DNA of 64,000 nucleotides from Blastomussa wellsi (lineage: Eukaryota; Cnidaria; Anthozoa; Scleractinia; Plerogyridae). The translations under genes and the position numbers were made by a program. Below, in pieces: positions 41,736 through 51,331 of this stretch (the stretch's first letter is position 1; every line of letters starts with the position of its first letter). The notes under the pieces were generated by a model. The model saw nothing but the letters and a program-made list of their open reading frames with translations, did no database searches and was not told the origin of the DNA. The stretch lies in contig OX393568.1 in NCBI GenBank assembly GCA_947652115.1, positions 10,243,270-10,307,269 of the forward strand, given 5' to 3'.

Positions 41736-42224
41736 TTAGTTTTTTTCAATTCCTAATCCTAATTTCTTTTTCGTATTAATTAGAAATCTAGATGTCTGTC
41801 CCCATTTCGGCATTTCACCACAAGGTATGTCGTCTAAAGATGTTACCATTTTCTGATCGCATTCATTTTTACTCTTTCCCATGTCATAACAAATGTCATG
41901 ATGAGCGGCAATTTCATCTACTCTGTTATATGGCTTAACATACCATTCTAAGACTTCTCCTGTTTCTGGATCATATCTTAGTTGTTTCTCAAGAGGATTA
42001 TAAGGACCCATGTATTTATATTTAGAAGGAGGCCATCCAGCTTTAGGACAAGGTAATTTGCCTATCATTTTATGAATGTCTATACCTTGACCTGAATTTT
42101 TTTTCGATAAATCCTGAATGAAAGAATCGAGAGCATCATCTATGTGAGCTACTCTATTCTTAGCGAAATCCGACTTGACTAATTTACTAAGTCCTTGTCT
42201 TCCTAAAACTGCAGCCATTTTCAC
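41736..42224 (-). CDS. Phospholipase A2-like virion protein
   Basis: An intact 162-residue frame. The Ca-binding loop YMGPYNPL is at 71-78, and the catalytic AAHHDICYDMG has His109-Asp110. A conserved KSLDD-type helix (MVTSLDDIP) and Lys-rich C-terminus follow. The closest known architecture is the parvovirus VP1 and adintovirus PLA2, which breach endosomal membranes during entry. N-terminal residues 1-50 are a predicted helical lead containing GQGIDIHKMIG, also present in Element I (GKGIDIHKAIL). It lies 11 bases ahead of the integrase reading. Confidence 0.78.
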   Translation of the reverse strand: MKMAAVLGRQGLSKLVKSDFAKNRVAHIDDALDSFIQDLSKKNSGQGIDIHKMIGKLPCPKAGWPPSKYKYMGPYNPLEKQLRYDPETGEVLEWYVKPYNRVDEIAAHHDICYDMGKSKNECDQKMVTSLDDIPCGEMPKWGQTSRFLINTKKKLGLGIEKN

Positions 42225-42249
42225 TCCGCCTTTAAATAATTCTTCTCCA

Positions 42250-42440
42250 ACAGAGCCGACATTGCCCCCTTCTTGAGGGGGCTTATTTAGTTTTTTGATT
42301 TCACAAATTTAGTTTTTGTAATTCCGCATTCTGCACAAGTACAAAAAAAACATCAATCTTCCATTCTTGGCTGTCTTATAGCCCGATGGTTCTACGCATT
42401 CTGTTTCTTTCTTTGTTTAACACAATATGATTTAACCATT
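42250..42440 (-). pseudogene. Zinc-ribbon protein (DUF5679-like), broken
   Basis: The reading VKSYCVKQRKK has one Cys of the first CxxC changed to Gln. After a shift, EPSGYKTAKNGRLMFF and the second pair CAECGITKTKFVK follow. This is the short ribbon of DUF5679-like viral proteins, located directly ahead of the PLA2 gene. In Element I the equivalent ribbon is fused to PLA2 in one frame. Confidence 0.5.
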
Positions 42441-42478
42441 CCATATATCAATTGAATAGACAAAGTCATTTCATGACT

Positions 42479-43058
42479 TCACAAAGACTCATCGAAATTT
42501 TTCTTGACTTCCTTTTTCTCTTTATCTACAAATAAGAAATTTTCTCTAGAAATTAAATTGAGGCTTAGAATGAGGTTTGAAGAGAATCATATGAGAACAA
42601 TTATTTCTAATTTTAGGATCTAAGTCATGATAGCTCTGAGAGAGATAACAAGTTGAAATATTTTGATGTCTTCCATCAGAAAAGTGATTGGCTATTTTAT
42701 CTTGTTCTTTAGAATAATTTAAGAGGTCATCAAAAATAACTATCTTCCTATTGTCTTTTGGATATTCTGAGGTATTCATAATTTCATCTGCCTTCTTTAT
42801 TTCTAAGACAGGATACTTAACTTTCTCAGAAATATCCTCCATTATCTTCTTTAGATAGACATATTTTTCTTGTGAAGAATTATTTGTATAAAGATAGATT
42901 TTGTCATAAAAGAGAAGACGAAGGAGCATATTTAAGAGAATATTAGTCTTACCACAATTACTCTTTCCAACAATTATCATGCGAAAATCTTTGGGCAGAA
43001 AATCTACTTTTCTTCTGTCTTTAATTTTTCCTTTCTTATCGTAATTTATAACTTTCAT
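42479..43058 (-). pseudogene. Genome-packaging ATPase (A32/FtsK-HerA-like), C-terminus broken
   Basis: A continuous frame of 170 codons from 43058. Walker A GKSNCGKT is at 31-38, Walker B KIVIFDDL at 105-112 with Asp110/Asp111, and a sensor-type motif LSQSYHDL at 139-146. At 42546 it stops early. The expected final segment (ENFLFVDKEKKEVKKNF) appears in another frame to 42479, so a short deletion or frameshift removed about 30 residues. The family pumps DNA into capsids in Polinton-like and nucleocytoplasmic viruses. Confidence 0.82.
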
Positions 43059-43148
43059 CTATATTCTATTTATCAGAATAATTAAGTTACTTTTACCATT
43101 TATTAATAAAAATAAATGATTAATGACATTTATCTTCTCTTATATTAT

Positions 43149-44237
43149 GGACTTGAGTGAATATAAGAAAAATGCTGAGAAGAGATTAGAAGCTCAGAAA
43201 ATGAAGAGTGTTGTTGCTGATGTAATTTCTCAAGAAAGAAATTTAAGAGAAGATAGACAATATGATTACTCTCAACTATTCAAACCTATTATCACAAGTC
43301 AAGATGAACAACAGAATAAAATAATTAAGAAATTAAAAAAAATCAGAAAGATATGAAAGAGGCAATAAATTCAAATAGAAATATTTTTTTTGCAGAGGGA
43401 ATTACCCTTTGACAAAGAATTACCTGCGATAGAAGAAAGAGAATCAAATGAACCTTCATTATTAAATGTGGAAACTGCTTTCAATAAAGATGATAAGATT
43501 ATCCTGAAGAAACATAAATTACTTAAACCAGGAGATTTGGTAGGAAAATCTGAAATTGATTGAAGGATATGGAGAAAGAAGTGAGTAAAATAAATCACCA
43601 TTTAGGTTGAAAGAAAGGAATGATATCGTTTGATTTAGGTAAAAAAAAGCAAAGGAAGATGATGATTATATATTATATAAAACAGAAATAAATGCATTAC
43701 GAAAATATAAACAAGTGATAAATGACATAATTAATTCCAGAAAATACATGACAGGTCAAGGAATAAGACGCTATAATCAGAGGAAGAGAAATGCTTATAA
43801 AATACAAAATGAGAAATACGGCGGTCTTATGATCAATGTTCCTTGTCTTATGAATGAAATGGTCCTAGAAGCTCATAAAGACGGAAAAAAGGTATATGAG
43901 AATTCTGTGGATAAATCTTTAATAGATCTTATCACTAAAAGATTTAATTCCAAGAAAAATACACTTCCAAAGCTTTTCAAATTTTCAATGACCTTAATTT
44001 ACTCTCTAATTTACCCATTCATCGTTCTTCTGGAAAATCAAAATTATTAGGTGGAAATATTTTCTATTATAATTCACCAGAAGAACTTATTAGGAGACTT
44101 AGACTTATAACAGGAACTAAAAGAGCTGGAAATAATAATCTCCAGATCAGAAATGAAGCTTGGCAAATAATAGATGAATTACATAAAATAGGTGCTATCT
44201 CTAAAGAACAATATGATAAATACGTAAAGAGTCATTT
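43149..44237 (+). pseudogene. Conserved Element II protein of unknown function, frameshifted
   Basis: Starts MDLSEYKKNAEKRLEAQKMK (coiled-coil-like). Shifted frames give ELPAIEERESNEPSLLNVET and LLKPGDLVGKSEID, then INDIINSRKYMTGQGIRRYN, and finally NIFYYNSPEELIRRLRLITG with KRAGNNNLQIRNEAWQII. It ends before the penton-like gene. I recognise this C-terminal segment as recurrent beside ATPase and capsid genes in cnidarian virus-like clusters, but no function is known. Roughly 350 codons, with three or four frameshifts. Confidence 0.55.
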
Positions 44238-44299
44238 AATCCGAGATATAAATATAAATGGAAATACCTATCATTCTAAATTCAACAGATGGTGTAAAA

Positions 44300-45014
44300 A
44301 ATCGAAGAGTCATGACTTCACAATACAATTTTTTTCTAATCTGACATTACATCCAAATAAAAATTATTATCTTGCTCTAAATACTCTGAATATGTCTTAT
44401 TCATGGTACAATATATCTCCTTCATATAATAACAACAAAATTTGTTGTTCAAAAGATGGAGGGACAAGTTGGAAAGATATCATATTTCCTTCTGGTCTTC
44501 TTATAGAGACATAAATCAATATATTCAAAGGATAATTAAGAATAATGGAGATCAATTATCAGATAAAGTTCCAGGAAAGACTGATCAAGTTATAGGAATA
44601 TCTCTTTCGTATACTTCTTCTGTTTTCATAGTGTATATAGAATTAATAGCCAATTATCAACTCGATCTAGAAAATTCAAATTTTGGAAATCTTATTGGAT
44701 TTGAACCTATGAAAATAGTGAGAACATCTTATTCAACAAAATTACCTGGCATCACAAATTCTGTTGATAGTATTATGCTGAGATGTTCTCTTCTTTCTGA
44801 ATCTTTGGTATCAGGTAAGAATTCTGATGTACTCTATCACTTTTCTGTAGATAATCTTCCTCTCTCTTATCCCTTCCATATAGAACCTAAAAGAGCTGTC
44901 TATTCTAAGATCAATACAAATATCATTAAATATGTAAGAATGTATATAACATATTCCTATGAGTATAAATCTTCTGAAAGAAATGGACAAATAATTTGTC
45001 TTAATAATATATAA
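44300..45014 (+). pseudogene. Penton-like minor capsid protein, one frameshift
   Basis: The N-terminal part reads FTIQFFSNLTLHPNKNYYLA and MSYSWYNISPSYNNNKI, then, after a shift near 44500, SYRDINQYIQRIIKNNGDQL. The frame is then open to 45014 with LIGFEPMKIV, PGITNSVDSIML, LYHFSVDNLPLSYPF and IKYVRMYITYSYEY. This beta-rich, roughly 235-codon gene lies just before the basic protein and major capsid genes, the usual penton slot. The stop overlaps the next ATG (taATG), implying tight packing. Confidence 0.62.
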
Positions 45015-45382
45015 TGTCAGACTTCAGAAGAAAAAGAAATGAAGATGGAGAATTAGAATATTATTCCATAGATCAAGAAGGTGAAGGTATTTTCTCTTCT
45101 TTAGGATCTAAGATTATGAAGAAAGTAACATCTAAGACAGCAAAATCTTTAGCAACAAAAGCAGCAGAAACTTTTGCTAAGAAAAGAGCTGAGAAATTAG
45201 AAGAAAGAGCTGTCGAGAAATTAGATGAGAGATTTTTCAAGAAAAAGGAAGTTGAAGATGAAGTTCCTTCTCTCAGAGAAGAGAGAGGAGAGAAAATAGT
45301 AGACCTTCTAAAAACTTTTGAAAAGAAAGAAGAACCACAATCTTCTTTCTCAAGAGAATTTGATAAATTAATAGATATGTGA
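45014..45382 (+). CDS. Small amphipathic/charged virion-like protein
   Basis: 122 residues. Near residues 26-60 is a basic amphipathic stretch (GIFSSLGSKIMKKVTSKTAK, then ATKAAETFAKKRAEKLEE), followed by a charged coil and FSREFDKLIDM. Such small proteins between penton and hexon genes resemble membrane-active or core proteins (adenovirus pVI/pX analogues). Role inferred from position. The frame is intact and its ATG overlaps the upstream stop. Confidence 0.6.
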   Translation: MSDFRRKRNEDGELEYYSIDQEGEGIFSSLGSKIMKKVTSKTAKSLATKAAETFAKKRAEKLEERAVEKLDERFFKKKEVEDEVPSLREERGEKIVDLLKTFEKKEEPQSSFSREFDKLIDM

Positions 45383-45421
45383 GAGAAAAGCGAAGCTTTT
45401 TGTCTAAGACAAGAATACATA

Positions 45422-46289
45422 ATGGAAAATTTTAGATCATCTGCTTATGTTGAAAGATATGAATACGTAAGTTACGACTTACAAAATCCGATAGTCCTAC
45501 CTGCCGATGACGCATTGCAAAGAAAGTCAGGATACAGATTTCTTGTAGATAATTCTGGAGAAGCATCTCCTTTGGTATAATGCTTATATAGAAATTGATT
45601 TCAGTGTTAATAAACTTGCTGGTGGGGCTTCATATGTTGCCGCTGATCAAGTCGCGACAGTGAAGATTGGTAATTCGAAAAATGAAATTATGGGTTCCCA
45701 AGATCAAATTTAATGGTCAAGGAGAACAACTCTACATCTCTAAATATCTCCAGCCACAGAAATGGACTTATCTCAAAGACAAGGAACTTTCAAAATTTCC
45801 TCAGCTATAAAAAAACCCAGACATGAATTGATTTGGGCCTTAAATGATTCAAAATTTGGTACAGCTGCAAATCCTGCTCAAGAACATAATCCATTTATTT
45901 TTAATACTTATAATATCGCCAAAAATGGTAGAACTATTACAATGGCACAACTAGAACTAAGTAATGGAATCTTCTATCCACAAGAACAAATGAATCCAAA
46001 AGATGAGAAAGCTAAAACTTATAGAACACTTCTTCAATACAGTAAATCCTTCAATAATTATCTCGCAGGAGGTTCTATAGACATCGATGATTTTAAAAAT
46101 ATGTTTGGCTTACTCTATTTCGATCTGAGAAATCAAGAATCAGAGATAAAGAGTGGAGTGACAAAATTAAGTTTTCGTTATACTCTCTCTGGAACTCCTA
46201 ATGCTACTTTCTCTTGGTATGCTTTAATTTTGCATGAAGAAGAAATAGAAGTTGTAACTTCTTCTGGAAAAGTTATGCTAAGAGCGTAA
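45422..46289 (+). pseudogene. Major capsid protein (double-jelly-roll type), internally deleted
   Basis: Starts MENFRSSAYVERYEYVSYDL. The frame breaks near 45580, then YNAYIEIDFSVNKLAGGASY. After a gap near 45700-45760, the long C-terminal frame contains FKISSAIKKPRHELIWALND, NPFIFNTYNIA, MAQLELSNGIFYPQEQM, FKNMFGLLYFDLRN and SWYALILHEEEIEV. About 289 codons against an expected 500-600, so the centre is lost. It shares the DWYN/FDL/EEE landmarks with Element I. Confidence 0.75.
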
Positions 46290-46315
46290 GATAATTGTAT
46301 AAGTTAAAAATATAA

Positions 46316-46513
46316 ATGACATATCATCCTCACGGAATAAATCTAAGTTCTGGACAGAAAGAAAAATTAGCAAGAGCTTATAGAAATAATTCTGCTCTAA
46401 CTCTCAGACTGAATAAGAATGAACTTTCAGGAAATGACGAAGTATTTCTGACTAAGACGCAAATTCAAAAAATTAGAAAAGCCCAACAACTTGTTGACTG
46501 TGAAAAGCCGTAG
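46316..46513 (+). pseudogene. Capsid-accessory-like protein, truncated
   Basis: 65 codons with GINLSSGQKEKLARAYRNN and VFLTKTQIQKIRKAQQLVD, matching the tandem motif of the Element I gene at 23177-23614. Element II sequence ends here. The C-terminal basic tail and the following protease gene are absent. Confidence 0.55.
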
Positions 46514-46699
46514 AAGTGCAGAAGGGCGAAAATGGTCATTGTCGAGTCCGCATATACGTAATTAGGGAAGAGCTACTTTTTTGTATTTAAATATATTTTA
46601 CATACATCCACACATATACTAACAAAACATACAGGGTGATCAAGAAACGAAATTGAAAGTTAAAAAATTAAATTAATATATATTTCCTATGGTTAAGTA

Positions 46700-47560
46700 T
46701 GAATAAAGGTTTGTTGTAATGTTTAGTCAACTTATTTTGCTATTTGTCGCTCTATGTCATAGACAATCTTAATCTTGGCTGGGAAAACCTTTAATGATGG
46801 TTCCATACTGCTCAGTTTACATTTATAGATTAAAAAAACTTTGCCATGAGTATCAGGTGACTCAAAATAATGTTATCTTCACTTTCTCTAAACTCGCAGA
46901 ATAAAATAGTCGTGAGCGTTATGGTCTCTACATACAAATTATGTTTTCTAAGCCAAGATATAAGAACTTGCCAAAAGGCCTCTGTACACTTAAATGAAAA
47001 AATAAATGTTCCAAGGATTCGACTTCCGTTTTACAAAAATTACATTAGGGTGAATCAATCATATTAAATCTGAAAAGCTTTTCGTTTGTAAAAATAATAT
47101 CATTCAAAAGCTTGTATTGAAATTCACGTAGCTTTGTTTCTATTGTAACAACAAATGGAAGGGAATAGCTCTTTGTCCATTCCACTTCTAGTTCAGGGTA
47201 TTTATGCTGCAGCTTCTTTTGGGCAGTTGGAGGGGTTTACTCTTTGGATTTAAATTCTTTGTAAAGTAATTTTGATGTAGCTTTTAAAATATCAACACTT
47301 TCCATCCATTCTAACAAACAAGGTATCATTTAACAAATGTGGATGAGAGTGTAATTGACTTTGTTTTATAATAAGCCTCCAACTCATTGCGTCGACAATG
47401 CTCATTAACTTAAAACGCTCGATATGGGGATACATTTGCATGCAAAATCTTTGAACTTTGAAAGAAATTGTTTGTGTCAGATAACAGATCTCCGATTTTG
47501 ACCAGACCCAGCGTAAATAAGTGTTCATCAAAAATTGATTCCTTTTGTACGGTTATATTC
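46700..47560 (-). mobile_element. LINE 3' remnant (L1/Tx1-like ORF2 C-terminus)
   Basis: Minus-strand frames give YLTQTISFKVQRFCMQMYPH and MSWRLIIKQSQLHSHPHLLN, then QYKLLNDIIFTNEKLFRFNM and CNFCKTEVESLEHLFFH, the terminal zinc knuckle with its second Cys lost. Several frameshifts. A 5'-truncated, inactive copy in host DNA next to the broken edge of Element II. Confidence 0.65.
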
Positions 47561-47918
47561 TTATTATTTCAGATGATTTGATTTATAACATCTTCGTAAC
47601 TGTTTACGGTTGTGAAAGTTAACAGTGACCATGCGTCAAGACATTCTGTATAAAAAAAATGGAATGTAGATCGGTAATTTGCTGGTAGCAAAGTTGCAAG
47701 AGAGTATGAATTTCCCGCCCACTCCTTGGAGAAACTCATCTAATATAACCTTCCAGGAGTTTACGCTTGTATCAAGATATTTTTCAAGAGCTACTTGCTC
47801 TAGTTGCTCATCTTCCAGTGGGGTCCGCAGTTTGCCGTTTTCACTAGGATCAAATAAGGCCTCACTTATATGGTCTCGGGTACCCGAGACAACTTTACCG
47901 AGCGTTTATATGACAAAA

Positions 47919-48086
47919 AATAGACCAATTCCGATATATTAAAATTCTAACATGGCGCCGAGGCTTAGGGGAATAAAATAAAAGAATTTATTTATTCATC
48001 CCTAAGCCTCGATGCAAAATGTTTTGTTTTATTCCCCCAAGCCTCGGTGACATGTTAGAATATTAATATATCGGAATTGGTCTATT
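47919..48086. repeat. MITE, 168 bp, about 55-bp inverted arms
   Basis: aatagaccaattccgatata at 47919 is inverted at the right end, and both arms continue through attctaacatg to cgaggctta. A weak outward extension (atgac) means the true boundary may be a few bases further out. Followed directly by an ATC microsatellite. Confidence 0.75.
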
Positions 48087-48087
48087 G

Positions 48088-48112
48088 TCATCATCATCAT
48101 CATCATCATTAA
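48088..48112. repeat. ATC/CAT microsatellite
   Basis: Seven or eight perfect trinucleotide units adjoining the MITE right end. Confidence 0.8.
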
Positions 48113-48218
48113 TTCAACTCACCAGTCATCCTTCTTCCTTTGAATTTCTTTTGTTTATTCGATCACTGGAGGCCTTGCAGGGTCAAATTCTATTTCTGTA
48201 GTAGTTTTCTGTAGTAGT

Positions 48219-48385
48219 CAATTAAAAACCAGAAATCCGGACAGTACGTGACACTTGGCACGTTAAGAGTTGTCCCATGTAGGCGAGCCAAAGTGTTTAT
48301 ATGAGAAAAAGTTGTCCCGCTTGCCAGGGTTACCCTACCTGCCGAGACGAGACAACTCGCCTACCCGAGTTGTCTCGCCCCCGAG
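48219..48385. repeat. Interspersed repeat copy A (gttgtcccg family)
   Basis: aaaaccagaaatccggacag followed by the block ggcgagccaaagtgtttata and cctgccgagacgagacaact. The same sequence recurs at 50600-50741, where Element III-3 cuts it. In copy A it continues past the break as cgcctacccgagttgtctcg. Confidence 0.75.
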
Positions 48386-48754
48386 ACAACTCTAGTAGGA
48401 TCATACAAACGGTTGGCGGAATTTTTCAACATTTTAGTGAAAAGTTAGCTCGCCCAGGCAAACTCGGGGGAAGCTTGCCGCGTTGTTAACTTATTTACAT
48501 GTCGTGGAACTATCGGCTGATCGTTCCCCGCGGAAATGCGATGTTCTTGAGGTAGTTGGGTTGCTCCACGCTCAAAAATAAATCATCCTTAAAAATTCAT
48601 TCTTAGAAAGGTATTAAGGAGGTGAATACAAATTGAAGAGATAGGGCTTCTTTCGAGCTAGTAGCAGAGAAAGTGAAGTCCGAAGTTGATTGCTACGAGC
48701 GCCATTTTCCGATTTTAATAATTAGCGCTCTGCATGACCTCGCATTGACAGCAA

Positions 48755-49240
48755 TTCCACGTGAGGTTGGTGTTCGACAAAACACTAACCCCCTACTGAC
48801 CCTCTATAAAATCAACGGGAAAAAGAAAATTAAAAAAGCCCAGAACTATCCATGGGACGGATTCAAGAAGTTCATTAATTAAATGAAGCCTACCTTGAAT
48901 TTCCAAAATAGCGGGCGCTTTGTGCAGATTTCGGAATCTAGACACTATTCTTTGATTGTGAGTGAAGGTTTTGTTCACGGAAAATCGAGCACAGAATAAA
49001 CTTAGAATAACATCAAGTATGGTTTCGAAAATTAAGCAATGAAACTAACGAAGAAATGCTGGCAAATGAACACACGTGCGCGACCGCGTCCGCCATCTCA
49101 GAAATTTCAAGTAGGCTAAAATGAATTTATTAATGGTCTTTAATCGGTCGCATTGATAGTTCTGTGATTTTTCATTTTCTTTTCCCGTTTATTTTATAGG
49201 GGGTCAGTGTTTTGTCGAAACCCATGAGGCCACGTTCTTT
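48755..49240. repeat. Inverted-repeat element, about 480 bp
   Basis: cgacaaaacactaaccccct (48776 on) and acgggaaaaagaaaat form a left arm whose inverse lies at about 49165-49226. The outer symmetry continues with an acgtg/ggcc region. The left arm carries a small insertion. Non-coding MITE-like structure just upstream of the SRA exons. Confidence 0.55.
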
Positions 49241-49439
49241 CATGCGATAATATCTTCGCACTTCTGGCATTGGTGTGGAAAAAGACAGCAAATAAAATCA
49301 TTAGCCCAAGAATCGAAGCTTCGAGGGCTAATATGCTAGTTTTCAGAACATCAGATTTCCAGGGCTCCTGTCACTATTATATATTTTCCGCTTATTTATG
49401 AGTGATTTTCAGTAATTTGTTATAATTTATTAACAACAG

Positions 49440-49902
49440 GGAATTTGGCATTAAGTAGAAATGTTGAAAATGGCAGACCTGTTCGAGTGATCAGAGGATA
49501 CAAGTCAAAGAGCCCTTACGCTCCAGAAGAAGGATACCGATATGATGGTAAGTAATAGAACCCAAGAACGGTAGCTGGTAGGAATTTTTCCAATTAGCAG
49601 ACAAATTTAATATTTTGTGTTTCATACATACTTTCTCATTCAAACCGGCATTTTTTCCAAATATACATAATTTGTATACATCCAAAAACGGATATGTTTG
49701 GATTTTTTGGTTATCCATTCCAGGACTTTACAAAGTGGTGAAATACTGGCAAGCTTGTGGATTAAGTGGCTTTTTAGTTTACAAATTTGCTCTCCAAAGA
49801 TGTGACGGACAAGCTCCACTGCCATGGGAACTGACAGATGAAGCTGAAACCAACCCACATCCAGATAAAACCGATGCTAATGGCTGCTGCTATTCCTCAT
49901 AG
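49440..49902 (+). CDS. SRA/YDG-domain protein, last two exons (UHRF-like)
   Basis: Exon 49440-49547 reads ALSRNVENGRPVRVIRGYKS and YAPEEGYRYD and ends at a gtaagt donor. Exon 49724-49902 opens after ccattccag with GLYKVVKYWQACGLSGFLVY and ends PLPWELTDEAETNPHPDKTD and CCYSS. The phase matches across the 176-bp intron. This is the C-terminal half of an SRA (YDG) domain, which in UHRF proteins flips and binds hemimethylated CpG. The stop comes about 25 residues after the domain, so the RING finger of true UHRF1/2 is absent. It is either an SRA-only paralogue or a truncated gene. Earlier exons were not recognised in this window. Confidence 0.78.
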
Positions 49903-50023
49903 TCATAGCGTGTTTTGAACTAGCCTTGAGGAAATGCTTATTTATTTAGGTGGAGATTGAATTTCATACTATTGGCATTTATCATCTCATTATTATTATG
50001 ATCATTATCATCATCATCATCAC

Positions 50024-50077
<54 letters not shown>

Positions 50078-50230
50078 TGTTATTATTATCATCATCATTA
50101 CTATTATCACTATTATCTTTATTATTGTTAGCATTATTATTATTATCATTTAGCCAAAGTTTTGACATTAATTTTTTGTTGAAGATGTTTGATGAAATAA
50201 AGTGTTGTATTTATCTAAAAGCTGAGTTGT
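49903..50230 (+). other. Probable 3' UTR of the SRA gene, with microsatellite and polyA signal
   Basis: An ATT/ATC-rich microsatellite spans about 49990-50150. An aataaa hexamer lies near 50195 (gatgaaataaagtg), consistent with the 3' end of the SRA transcript. Confidence 0.5.
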
Positions 50231-50599
50231 TTGGAAATGTACGGTTAGAGTGGTTTCATTGAACTGTGAAATAGTTACTGAACAATTTGGCAGTATTATA
50301 CACTAATTCCGTTGCCTTTTGTTTAGTTTTTTACTTTTTTTTGTCGGTGCCGTGTCCATATATACTGGCATCCACCATGCCATCCCCTCTGTGATGGAGC
50401 TAACAAGATCATAATCAATGCAAAAGATTCACAGTAGTAACAATCGTTTAGATTTCGGTGGACCACGGATACATTATGTATATCCAATCTCCCAAGTATG
50501 GTTTCCGATAACACTCGGAAAACTTTTCGCTGTTGTGCTGTCAAAATGACACAAACAAAAAACAAATGGCTGTCTCTATTTCTGTAGTGCAATTTTTTG

Positions 50600-50741
50600 C
50601 TTAAAAACCAGAAATCCGGACAGTACGTGGCACTTGGCACATTAAGAGTTGTCCCGGGTAGGCGAGCCAAAGTGTTTATATGAAAAAAAGTTGTCCCGCC
50701 TGCCAGGGTTACCCAACCTGCCGAGACGAGACAACTCGCCT
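50600..50741. repeat. Interspersed repeat copy B, interrupted by Element III-3
   Basis: Matches 48219-48370 closely (ggcgagccaaagtgtttata, cctgccgagacgagacaact) and stops at acaactcgcct, exactly where the Element III terminus begins. Confidence 0.75.
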
Positions 50742-50970
50742 AGTAGTATTGCCGGGATTTAACAAATACCACCTGATCTTCAGGCATTTATTTTCCTATT
50801 TTAAGCCTCCCAACGCTGCGCTCACTTCGTATTTTTTTTGTGCGTTGGGAGGCTAAAAATAGGAAAATAAATGTCTGAAGATCATATTTTTTTGGGCGTT
50901 GGGAGGCTTAAAATAGGAAAATAAATGCCTGAAGATCAGGTGGTATTTGTTAAATCCCGGCAATACTACT
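50742..50970. repeat. Element III-3 terminal palindrome with extra arm
   Basis: The outer arm (acaaataccacctgatcttc) is inverted at 50930-50960. The inner arm gcgttgggaggct plus aaaataggaaaataaatg occurs three times: once forward on the left and twice in tandem on the right (near 50850 and 50893). So the structure has one left and two right arms. Confidence 0.8.
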
Positions 50971-51016
50971 ACTTAGAAAGAAACGACACCCAATGTTTAA
51001 CTGTTCCGACAGCACA

Positions 51017-51331
51017 ATGGTTCGTGGAGCAAACAACTGCGTATGGTTAATGCGTAATCGGAAAGAGTATTGTGGTAAAAGGTGTGTTGGTTCATATTGC
51101 GGCCAGCATAACTGTCAACTCAAAAAAGGAATGAAAAGGCCCGCTCATTGTCGCATTTGTGGCGAAGTAGTTTTGTGCGATTACCGTCTTTGCCTTTCTT
51201 GCGGCGGGAGCACGGTTAAACAACGGCTTATTCGCAAACAAAAAAGGACAAAGAAAAATTTTGAACTCAAAAGCAACTCAATGTATTATACAAAGTTGTC
51301 GATGGCTGCAATGGAAATTGGTCGTTGTTAG
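51017..51331 (+). CDS. Element III CxxC/zinc protein
   Basis: The best-preserved copy, about 104 residues from MVRGANNCVWLMRNRKEYCG. Cysteines follow in KRCVGSYCGQHN, CRICGEVVLCDYRLCLSCGG, then a basic tail KQRLIRKQKRTKKNF. Two zinc-binding clusters of four are plausible. It precedes the polymerase by a few bases or overlaps it. Function unknown. The frame also allows an upstream Met at 50993. Confidence 0.6.
   Translation: MVRGANNCVWLMRNRKEYCGKRCVGSYCGQHNCQLKKGMKRPAHCRICGEVVLCDYRLCLSCGGSTVKQRLIRKQKRTKKNFELKSNSMYYTKLSMAAMEIGRC

Larger units (their letters stand above)
26062..46513. mobile_element. Element II: endogenous Polinton/adintovirus-like virus, twice interrupted
   Basis: Gene order left to right: AT-hook/zinc gene, AT-hook gene, VLTF3-like (all plus); polymerase B, integrase, PLA2, zinc ribbon, ATPase (all minus); conserved unknown, penton-like, small basic protein, major capsid, accessory protein (all plus). 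Spacing is tight, 20 bases between the integrase stop and polymerase start, as in viral genomes. The protease expected after the accessory protein is absent, so the right end is truncated at 46513. Nested insertions at 29151-34011 and 35722-39271 account for about 8.4 kb. Confidence 0.88.

Noticed and set aside
46870..47067. 65-codon plus-strand frame
   Set aside because: Antisense to the LINE C-terminal zinc-knuckle region.
49938..50262. Open frames coding long Asn, Ile or Leu runs
   Set aside because: They are translations of the ATT/ATC microsatellite and carry no gene signal.
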